From an uncultured Clostridia bacterium (GTDB taxonomy: Bacteria > Bacillota > Clostridia > Christensenellales > UBA1242): a stretch of DNA of 13,767 bases. The first letter of the stretch is position 1, and every line of letters begins with the position of its first letter. Location: NCBI GenBank assembly GCA_944384475.1, contig CALWTN010000019.1, forward strand, positions 1 to 13,767, read 5' to 3'. Below, one piece after another: positions 1-5,562 of the stretch. The notes beneath the pieces were generated by a model. The model made no database searches. It was not told the DNA's origin and saw only the letters and a list, made by a program, of their open reading frames with translations. Position numbers and translations under genes: made by a program.

Positions 1-264
1 ATTAAGGTGAATGCTTCTGACAAGACCAATCTTGAACTCAAAGCCACCGACACACAAGATCAAGAGTGGGATGTGGCGCAAGTTGGCTACTGGGGACCAC
101 CAAATGGTTTTGCAATAAGCAACGATTATGATGTTACAACAACATTTAAAGTTACCGCCAAGAAAGCCGGCGACTACACCGTGAAACTTGATTTGGTTGA
201 TTTAGCAAACGCTGAAAACATCATTGCAACTCAAACAATTTCATTCAAAGCAGTAAACGCTTAG
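1..264 (+). CDS. C-terminal fragment of a probable extracellular protein (5' end outside window)
   Basis: The frame is open from the first base (codons ATT AAG GTG ...) to a TAG at 262-264, so this is the tail of a longer gene; the GTG at 7 is an internal codon with no ribosome-binding site in view. The visible ~87 residues alternate polar and hydrophobic positions (for example FKVTAKKAGDYTVKLDL), which is typical of the last strands of an Ig-like or other beta-sandwich domain in a secreted bacterial protein. There is no LPXTG motif, membrane anchor or charged tail at the C-terminus, so any anchoring signal must lie elsewhere. A hairpin terminator follows directly. The surface location is inferred from composition only, and no specific function can be assigned. 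Confidence 0.6.
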   Translation: MKVNASDKTNLELKATDTQDQEWDVAQVGYWGPPNGFAISNDYDVTTTFKVTAKKAGDYTVKLDLVDLANAENIIATQTISFKAVNA

Positions 265-301
265 CAAAAAAGAGAGTTTAATCACACTCTTTTAAAACCA
301 G

Positions 302-342
302 AAAACAAAAGATGCTTCATTAAAAGAAGCATCTTTTGTTTT
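302..342. terminator. Bidirectional intrinsic terminator between convergent genes
   Basis: A perfect 17-bp inverted repeat (302-318 with 326-342) encloses a 7-nt loop and has A-rich and T-rich flanks, so it can end transcription from either side. It lies between the tail of the extracellular protein (+) and the HEPN-like gene (-), and its right arm overlaps the TAA stop codon of the latter (341-343). A second, weaker hairpin (268-274 with 287-293) just before it may add termination for the + strand gene. Confidence 0.85.
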
Positions 343-925
343 AACTTTTTATTATAATTAAATCTACTAGTTTGACAAACAAGTCTTGGATAAAATTATT
401 TATATTTTTAACGTTTATAAATTTTGGTTTGTCATTATATAGGTTCCCATTGTTATCTTTTGAGTATCTTGAACGAGAGCCGTCACAATCAAGTTCTTCC
501 AAAGCACATATAAAAATTTTTATATCATCAAAATTGTCGTCCTGTATACAATCGCATCCGTTAAACTTTTCAATGATTTTATCCCATAATGTAATTAAAC
601 CATGTCTGGGTTTGAATTCAATATTTAATAATCTGCAGATATATTTCAAAGTAAGCTCCACTGTATGTCTTGCAAGAAATATAAATGGAATTGTTAATGA
701 ATCGGTTCGAAATGTCATAATTACTGCAGGCGAATGATTTTGTTTTAATAATGAATCTGCTATACAATTTAAAGCATTTGCATAACTTAATATAACTTCT
801 TTCTCAGCTTCATCAGTTTTAAATTCCTCTTTAAAAATAGAGGCAGATGCAACAATGTCCCATTCATTTGTAATACGCCCATTGAAACCATTTCTAACAA
901 ACATTTCTTTAGTATATTTTATCAT
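341..925 (-). CDS. HEPN-like hypothetical protein
   Basis: This 194-residue protein is soluble and mostly helical, with no signal peptide. The central segment FLARHTVELTLKYI (83-96), followed by RHGLITLW (107-114) and a C-terminal ELDCDG...SRYSKDNNG segment (144-160), resembles the pattern of a widespread family of HEPN-like helical-bundle proteins (R/H-x-x-E-L-x-L-K, then a HxL-x-x-LW motif, then an xRYxxDxxG motif). These are often stand-alone genes or lie in defence or stress islands. The classical HEPN RNase signature R-x4-6-H is not obvious, so nuclease activity should not be assumed. The start is supported by AAGGAG at 932-937, 6 nt upstream of the ATG. The gene has its own extended -10 promoter and terminator, so it is a single-gene unit downstream of uvrC. 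The family assignment is from remembered motif pattern and is moderately uncertain. Confidence 0.6.
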   Translation of the reverse strand: MIKYTKEMFVRNGFNGRITNEWDIVASASIFKEEFKTDEAEKEVILSYANALNCIADSLLKQNHSPAVIMTFRTDSLTIPFIFLARHTVELTLKYICRLLNIEFKPRHGLITLWDKIIEKFNGCDCIQDDNFDDIKIFICALEELDCDGSRSRYSKDNNGNLYNDKPKFINVKNINNFIQDLFVKLVDLIIIKS

Positions 926-950
926 TTTAGTCTCCTTAAGATATAGTTAC

Positions 951-979
951 ATTATATCATAAAATTACTTATATACTTA
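951..979 (-). promoter_or_regulatory. Extended -10 promoter for the HEPN-like gene
   Basis: On the minus strand TGATATAAT (951-959) is a perfect extended -10 element (TGnTATAAT). The -35 position, 17 bp upstream (974-979), reads TAAGTA, which is weak, as expected where an extended -10 compensates. It lies about 25 bp upstream of the start codon at 925, with a strong AAGGAG ribosome-binding site in between. Confidence 0.55.
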
Positions 980-1062
980 TAAATTAAATTTATAAAAAAG
1001 GCAAACTGTTTAATGCGATTTGGTCTTTTAAATTCCTCTACTAGTTTCAAAATGATTTAATC

Positions 1063-2880
1063 TTAACTCTCTTTTTTGTTTTGAAAATGTTTTTTTATCT
1101 CAATGGCAAGCGCTTCGTGGATGCCTGGGACGATTTTTAACTCGTCCACACTTGCGTTTTTAATTTGATCTATGCTGCCAAACGCATTTAAAAGTGCCGC
1201 CGCTTTTTTTGCGCCTAGCCCATTTATCTCTTCAAGTTCGCTGTGCGACTGCATCTTTGTGCGAGTCTGCCTGTGAAATGTGATTGCAAAGCGGTGCGCC
1301 TCATCTCTGATGCGCTGCAATAATTTTAACTGCGCACTGCCCGGTTTTAATAAAATTGGCTGGCTTTGGTTTGGCACAAAAACTTCTTCAATTCTTTTGG
1401 CAAGCGAAATCATTGGGATGTCAAGCCCGCTCTCTTTCAAAATCTCCTGACAAGATGAAAGCTGCCCTTTGCCGCCGTCGATAATCAACAAATCCGGCGC
1501 TTCTTTAAAACTTTCGCCATCGCCATCTTTCAATCTTTTAAGCCTGCGCCTGAGTGCTTCTTGAAGCGACGCAAAGTCGTTTGAGCCTTGCACGGTTTTG
1601 ATTTTAAATTTTCGGTAGTCCGCCTTGCTTGGCTCGCCGCCTTTAAAAACCACCATAGATGCAAATTTGTTTGTTCCGCTGATGTGAGAGATGTCATAGC
1701 ACTCCATGCGATTAGGAAAACTTGGCAAACCCAGCGCCTGTTGCAACTTTTCAAGCGCACCTAGCGTATTGGCAAACTTGATTTTATTTTTGTCGATGTG
1801 CTTTTCAAGATAATCCTTGGCGTTTTCTTTTGCCATGTTTAAGAGAGTGAGATTTACTCCATGCGGATTGCAAACCAGCTTACACTTTTTTCCAAGCTGA
1901 TCAAACAGCAAATTGTCATCTTCAATTTGATGACTTAAAACAATCTCGTCTGGCACAATCATGTTTTCGTAATATTGCAGCAAAAAGTTGAACAAAGTTT
2001 GCCCTTCTTCTAGACTTGCATCCTCGCAAGCATAGTTTATCACGCCCAAGATTTTTCCGCCACGAACAACCATTGCTGTTATCACGCCGTTGAGCCCATC
2101 TGTAACATACGCAAACACATCCTTGTTTACATCCTTTGGAAGATTGGCAACAATGCGCTGCTTTAATTTTTCCACCATTTTAAGCCTGTCTCGATAGATA
2201 AGTGCACTTTCAAAGTTCTCATTCTCGGCTGCCTGATTCATTTTTTGAGTGAGAACGCTTTCTATTTCATCATCATTGCCATTTAAAAAGTTGATTGCCC
2301 TTTTCAGCCGTTCGGCATATTCGGCTTGATCCACCTGCTTGGTGCAAGGCGCGCAGCAAAGCCCAAGAAAAAAGTTTAGGCATTCCCGCTTTGCCACCGA
2401 TGTTGGAGTGATTTTTTGGCTGCAAGTTCTAAGCCCAAACGCAGAGTTTGCGGTCTTTACAATCTCTGCCGCATTCAGCCCTGCAAAGTAAGGCCCAAAA
2501 TATTTATAGCCCTTTTTGCCAACCTTTCGCAAAATTTGAAGTTTTGGAAAAGGGTCGTTCATGTTTATTGCAATGTATGGAAAAGCCTTGCCGTCTTTAA
2601 GCAAAATGTTGTAGTGCGGCTGATATTTTTTAATCAAATTGCTTTCAAGAGCAAGTGCGTCACGCTCGGAAACAGTGATGAAATAATCAAAGTCATCGAT
2701 GTTATCAACCATCGCTTGAACCTTGCTGGCTTTTGGCGAATTTCTAAAATACTGGCTGACTCTGTTTTTCAAACTTTTTGCCTTGCCAACATAAATGACA
2801 GCGCCGCTTGCGTTTTTCATGACATACACGCCGCTTTTTGTTGGAAGCATTTTAAGTTTGTTTTTTATGTTTTGATTCAT
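1063..2880 (-). CDS. uvrC: Excinuclease ABC subunit C (UvrC)
   Basis: UvrC makes the 3' and 5' incisions around a bulky lesion marked by UvrA/UvrB in nucleotide excision repair. All expected parts are present in 605 residues, the usual length. The N-terminal GIY-YIG nuclease is at about 15-95 (GVY at 17-19, VIYVGKA at 28-34, Arg40, Glu79). A Cys cluster (Cys153, Cys167, Cys175/176, Cys179) matches the Fe-S-binding cysteines known in UvrC. The UvrB-binding UVR helix is at about 205-240. The RNase H-like C-terminal nuclease carries ECYDISHISG (Asp397), IIDGGKGQL (Asp468) and RDEAHRF (His529). A tandem helix-hairpin-helix lies at about 549-600. It is the last gene of the hisS-tmk-uvrC operon, and its ATG overlaps the tmk stop by 4 nt (ATGA), implying coupled translation. 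I found no convincing terminator after its stop. Confidence 0.98.
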   Translation of the reverse strand: MNQNIKNKLKMLPTKSGVYVMKNASGAVIYVGKAKSLKNRVSQYFRNSPKASKVQAMVDNIDDFDYFITVSERDALALESNLIKKYQPHYNILLKDGKAFPYIAINMNDPFPKLQILRKVGKKGYKYFGPYFAGLNAAEIVKTANSAFGLRTCSQKITPTSVAKRECLNFFLGLCCAPCTKQVDQAEYAERLKRAINFLNGNDDEIESVLTQKMNQAAENENFESALIYRDRLKMVEKLKQRIVANLPKDVNKDVFAYVTDGLNGVITAMVVRGGKILGVINYACEDASLEEGQTLFNFLLQYYENMIVPDEIVLSHQIEDDNLLFDQLGKKCKLVCNPHGVNLTLLNMAKENAKDYLEKHIDKNKIKFANTLGALEKLQQALGLPSFPNRMECYDISHISGTNKFASMVVFKGGEPSKADYRKFKIKTVQGSNDFASLQEALRRRLKRLKDGDGESFKEAPDLLIIDGGKGQLSSCQEILKESGLDIPMISLAKRIEEVFVPNQSQPILLKPGSAQLKLLQRIRDEAHRFAITFHRQTRTKMQSHSELEEINGLGAKKAAALLNAFGSIDQIKNASVDELKIVPGIHEALAIEIKKHFQNKKES

Positions 2881-3527
2881 TTTTTAATAAAATTGTAAAT
2901 CTGTGTAGAAATTTCCTCTGGCAATCTAATTTTGCCATTTTGCGAACAATTTATTTTGTAAAAACCAAACATTTCGCTCATTTTTAGATACGTTTGATCG
3001 GCTTTTAACAAATATTCATCATCCGCCTCATGCCCATCAGCCCTTTCTTTACGACTGCTTCTAAGTTTTTTAATATCTTCAACAGGCAGGTATAAGAATA
3101 TGATTTTATCTGGCTGAGGCAATTTAAGCATATCAAATTCAAGTTTAGAAATAAATTTAAAAAACGCCTCTTGTTTTTCAAAATCCAGTTTACAGCCTTG
3201 GTGCGCCATGTTGGAATAGACATATCTATCCAAAATCACAAAATCGTTTTCTTTTAACGCTTTTTCTATAATCTGCTCGTTGTATTTTCTGTCTGCTGCA
3301 AAATAAAGCGACGCAACGTAAGGGTCGACTTTTGAAGCCCCCTCTTCAAAATAACTGTTGTTATCTTTGCCCAAATATTGTCTGCCAATTATTCTTCCTG
3401 TCGGCGAGTCATAGAACGGATAGCTAAACCTTGCCACCTTTTTACCTTGCGCAATCAATTTTTCAGCAAGCAACTTTGATTGCGTTTCTTTTCCCGAGCA
3501 ATCAACTCCTTCAATCGTAATAAGCAT
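2877..3527 (-). CDS. tmk: Thymidylate kinase (dTMP kinase)
   Basis: Phosphorylates dTMP to dTDP with ATP in the cytoplasmic dTTP pathway. The 216 residues fit the family. The P-loop is EGVDCSGKETQ (6-16, Lys13), the DR motif is LDRYVYSNMAHQG (99-111, Asp100-Arg101), and a LID-like segment rich in Arg/Lys (SRKERADGHEADDEY, 158-172) precedes the C-terminal helices. The P-loop has Cys-Ser and Glu14 where many homologues have Gly-x and Thr/Ser; I believe this variant occurs in other clostridial-type enzymes, but that is from memory. The ATG lies 2 nt after the hisS stop, and GGGG at the end of hisS (TTGGGGTAG) can act as its ribosome-binding site. The 3' end overlaps uvrC by 4 nt. Confidence 0.95.
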   Translation of the reverse strand: MLITIEGVDCSGKETQSKLLAEKLIAQGKKVARFSYPFYDSPTGRIIGRQYLGKDNNSYFEEGASKVDPYVASLYFAADRKYNEQIIEKALKENDFVILDRYVYSNMAHQGCKLDFEKQEAFFKFISKLEFDMLKLPQPDKIIFLYLPVEDIKKLRSSRKERADGHEADDEYLLKADQTYLKMSEMFGFYKINCSQNGKIRLPEEISTQIYNFIKK

Positions 3528-3529
3528 AT

Positions 3530-4825
3530 CTACCCCAATATATTTAAAATTTCTTCCTTAGATAAAGTTTGTTGCTGTGAAGTTGTCATGTCCTTTAAAG
3601 TATATTTCCCCTCTTTAACTTCATCTGCGCCAATAATCACAACAAAAGGCACGTTGCGCTTGTTGGCCTCTTTCATCTTTGATTTAAAACTCTTGTTTTC
3701 GGCATACACTTCTGCTGCGACAAGGTTTTGCTGCAAGTAGCCAGCAAGAGCCAAACACTGTTGCAAAGTTTCGCCAAGAGGAATTATTGCACATTTGCAA
3801 AAGTTTGAAACTTGCTGAGAGGTCTGTTGCAAAATTTCAAACAAACGACTCATTCCTATGCTCATCCCAACTCCCGGCAACTTTCTGTCTGTAAAGTAGC
3901 CTGCAAGGTCATCATATCTTCCACCGCCACCAATCGCACCAGCGCTGCGGTTGTTTTTTAAATATGCTTCAAACACCGTGCCAGTATAATAGTTATGCCC
4001 TCTGATGATAGCGAAATTGAATTTGTAATCTTCTTCGCCCAGTCCCATCGCTTTCAAGTAACCATCAATCTCTTTCAACTGACTTACACCATCCAAAAAG
4101 GCTGAATCGCTGCAAAGTTTTTGCGCATTTTCAAGCGCCTGAGCATTGCCGTTGATTTTTACAAAATCCACCAGCACTTTGATTTTAGATTGCTCAATTT
4201 CAAGCTGTTGCAAAAGTTCGCAAACTCCGCTTTCGCCAATCTTGTCAATTTTATCAAGTGCTGTGGCAATATTTGCAAACTTGTCCTCTTCATTAAGCCC
4301 GCTCACTAAACCATACAAAACCTTGCGACTTGAAATCTCCACCTGAACAGGAAGTGCCAACTCTTTAAAAATGTCGACATAAAGTTTAACGCACTCAGCA
4401 TCGTTGACAAGCGAAAGTTCACCATCGCCAATGATGTCGGCATCGCATTGATAAAACTCTCTAAACCTGCCCTTCTGCGGACGTTCGCCTCTATAAGCTT
4501 TGCCAATTTGAAAACGCTTAAATGGAAAAGATATAGTGTTTTGATTCATTGCCACAAACCTTGCAAGCGGAACGGTTAAATCATATCTGAGGCACGCATC
4601 GGTTGAGCCTTTTACAAAACGATAAATCTCTTTGTCGATGTCGCCACCACTTTTTGCGAGCAAGATTTCTGACAGTTCCATAACTGGCGTGTCGAGCGGC
4701 AAAAAACAATGCCTTTTAAAAACATCTTTGATTTTATCAAGCATATTTTCAAAAATCACCTGTTGTTCTGGCTGCAATTCCCAAAATCCCTGCAACTTTC
4801 TGGCAACTATTTTTTTCTCTTCCAA
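3530..4825 (-). CDS. hisS: Histidine--tRNA ligase (HisRS)
   Basis: Charges tRNA-His with histidine using ATP. The 431 residues show a class II synthetase core. Residues 78-127 hold the substrate-binding stretch LRYDLTVPLARF and motif 2 (RGERPQKGRFREFYQCD, Arg112-Asp128). The HisA signature is RGHNYYTGTVFE (275-286, where many homologues have RGLDYYTG), and motif 3 is GGGGRYDDL (299-307) with GVGMSIGMSRL (318-328). The C-terminal anticodon-binding alpha/beta domain runs from about 345 to 430. The N-terminus LQGFWELQPEQQ departs from the common KGxRDxLP form and matches a HisRS subgroup I recall from clostridia. The start is a TTG, chosen because AAGGAG lies 6 nt upstream and no ATG is nearby. 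It is the first gene of the hisS-tmk-uvrC operon. Confidence 0.97.
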   Translation of the reverse strand: MEEKKIVARKLQGFWELQPEQQVIFENMLDKIKDVFKRHCFLPLDTPVMELSEILLAKSGGDIDKEIYRFVKGSTDACLRYDLTVPLARFVAMNQNTISFPFKRFQIGKAYRGERPQKGRFREFYQCDADIIGDGELSLVNDAECVKLYVDIFKELALPVQVEISSRKVLYGLVSGLNEEDKFANIATALDKIDKIGESGVCELLQQLEIEQSKIKVLVDFVKINGNAQALENAQKLCSDSAFLDGVSQLKEIDGYLKAMGLGEEDYKFNFAIIRGHNYYTGTVFEAYLKNNRSAGAIGGGGRYDDLAGYFTDRKLPGVGMSIGMSRLFEILQQTSQQVSNFCKCAIIPLGETLQQCLALAGYLQQNLVAAEVYAENKSFKSKMKEANKRNVPFVVIIGADEVKEGKYTLKDMTTSQQQTLSKEEILNILG

Positions 4826-4831
4826 AATTCT

Positions 4832-4837
4832 CTCCTT
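4832..4837 (-). promoter_or_regulatory. Shine-Dalgarno site that fixes the TTG start of hisS
   Basis: On the minus strand AAGGAG is followed by 6 nt and then TTG GAA GAG. This perfect SD spacing and the lack of a nearby ATG make TTG at 4823-4825 the start of hisS. Confidence 0.8.
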
Positions 4838-4847
4838 AAATCAATTA

Positions 4848-4876
4848 AGTTTATAATAATCTGCCGAAATTGTCAA
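4848..4876 (-). promoter_or_regulatory. Promoter of the hisS-tmk-uvrC operon
   Basis: A consensus -35 TTGACA lies at 4871-4876 (minus strand). At 17-bp spacing the -10 is TAAACT (4848-4853); at 15-bp spacing a better hexamer TATAAA (4850-4855) is present. Either places transcription start about 15-20 nt before the hisS TTG. No T-box leader or attenuator fits in this short leader, so classical T-box control of hisS is excluded for this promoter. Confidence 0.55.
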
Positions 4877-4901
4877 ATAAATTAGCAACGCACATTGACA
4901 C

Positions 4902-5310
4902 ACGCTGCGCTGCTGCCCGTTTGGGCGGCAGAAATGCGCAGCATAACAAAAAAAAACAAAACTAAATCCTCCAAAGACAAGCCGTGATAGAAGAGTGCAA
5001 AAGTTATCACGAGAAGCACGAACTTGCTTGCAAGGGTGAGTGCGCCGAAGTGACCTCTTTTGCGGGGTTGCAGCGTTTGAAAAAACGCTGCGCTGCAGCC
5101 CTTTCAGGCGGCAGAAATGCGCAGAATAACAAAAAAACAAAACTAAATCCTCCAAGGACAAGCCATGATAGAAGGGTGCAAAGGTTATCACGAGAAGCAC
5201 GAACTTGCTTGCAAGGGTGAGTGCGCCGAAGTGATATCTTTTGCGGGGTGCAGCGTTTGAAAAAACGCTGCGCTGCTGCCCGTTTGGGCGGCAGAAATGC
5301 GCAGCATAAC
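4902..5310. repeat. Tandem ~182-bp hairpin-rich repeat, about 2.25 copies
   Basis: Two full units (4902-5084 and 5085-5264; period 183 then 180) are followed by a partial third (5265-5310). Units 1 and 2 differ only at scattered bases and small indels, roughly 95 % identical by eye. The 46-bp GC-rich head of each unit (CTGCGCTGCTGCCC..., ending GCGCAGCATAAC) is identical in copies 1 and 3 and slightly changed in copy 2. Each head folds as a long hairpin (CTGCGC with GCGCAG, inner TGCTGCCC with GGGCGGCA, bulge GAAAT). Each full unit also carries CTTGC/GCAAG, a CGTGATA/TATCACG pair (one change in copy 2), and a terminal hairpin CAGCGTTT-GAAA-AAACGCTG. Open frames cross the repeat on both strands but look like translated repeats, not genes. 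It resembles a REP/BIME- or MITE-like non-coding element; whether it is dispersed elsewhere in the genome cannot be seen here. Confidence 0.85.
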
Positions 5311-5325
5311 CCCGCAAAAGTTATC
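5233..5325. repeat. Long inverted repeat enclosing two hairpins at the right end of the tandem repeat
   Basis: CTTTTGCGGGG (5238-5248) pairs perfectly with CCCCGCAAAAG (5310-5320). After one T/T mismatch, GATA (5233-5236) pairs with TATC (5322-5325), giving a 15-bp closing stem. Inside are GCAGCGTTT/AAACGCTGC (5250-5258 with 5263-5271, GAAA loop) and the 46-bp head hairpin (5268-5304). The two inner hairpins share 5268-5271, so they compete or branch-migrate. The right arm of the closing stem runs into the first DnaA box (5321-5329). Confidence 0.7.
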
Positions 5326-5433
5326 CACATTTCCACATATAAATATTTATGCAAAACTGCTTATTTTTATACAATATGACAATTTATGGGTAGAATGTGG
5401 GTAACTTTGGGTAAGTTATCCACATTTCCACAT
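5318..5433. promoter_or_regulatory. Cluster of DnaA boxes in AT-rich DNA
   Basis: The exact DnaA box TTATCCACA occurs at 5321-5329 and 5416-5424, each inside a 21-bp direct repeat (5318-5338 and 5413-5433). A near-consensus inverted box, TGTGGGTAA, is at 5396-5404. The second and third form an imperfect palindrome with 13-bp arms (5395-5407 and 5413-5425) around a 5-nt centre. The ~60 bp between the first and second boxes is very AT-rich. This could bind DnaA as a minor regulatory or titration cluster, or as part of a replication origin. No dnaA, dnaN, rpmH or other origin-linked gene is in the window, so an oriC call is not supported. Confidence 0.5.
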
Positions 5434-5562
5434 TAATTTTTGCTAAAAATTGTCAAAACTTCAATTTTTAAGTTTTGCACTGGTGACTTTTTTAGTATGA
5501 TTTTGTCTGCAATTAAAGTTACGATAAACTATATGATCCTACATGGCGGCAGTAACACCAAA
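5434..5562. other. AT-rich spacer downstream of helD with two inverted repeats
   Basis: No gene is seen here. CAAAACTT/AAGTTTTG (5454-5461 with 5470-5477, 8-nt loop) could be a weak terminator for helD on the minus strand, but its T-tract starts about 6 nt beyond the stem. ACGATAAA/TTTATCGT (5521-5528 with 5566-5573) overlaps the helD stop codon and flanks a 37-nt segment; its + strand copy is followed by a T-run. Neither is a textbook terminator. Confidence 0.35.

Noticed and set aside
970..1062. Terminator after uvrC
   Set aside because: Only a 4-5 bp stem before a T-run could be drawn, so no terminator is annotated; read-through towards the HEPN-like gene is possible.
2416..2898. 160-codon + strand frame opposite uvrC
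   Set aside because: It lies fully antisense to conserved UvrC sequence and has no family-like features.
3549..3595. HisS lacking a canonical motif or being a truncated/pseudo synthetase
   Set aside because: Length and all class II motifs, including the C-terminal anticodon-binding domain, are present; the GFWEL and RGHNYYTG variants look like subgroup features rather than damage.
4826..4900. T-box riboswitch before hisS
   Set aside because: The predicted leader is about 20 nt, far too short for a T-box specifier and antiterminator, and no such motif is seen.
4902..5310. Possible CRISPR array
   Set aside because: Units are ~182 bp and contiguous, with no short repeats separated by unique spacers and no cas genes.
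4841..5317. Open frames of 74-158 codons on both strands across the tandem repeat
   Set aside because: They arise on both strands and in several frames from the same GC-rich repeat, have no ribosome-binding sites and their translations are simply the repeat read three times.
5318..5433. Chromosomal replication origin (oriC)
   Set aside because: Only three boxes are seen, and no dnaA, dnaN, rpmH, gidA or similar neighbour is present; the local gene orientation does not switch at this point. It is kept as a DnaA-box cluster only.
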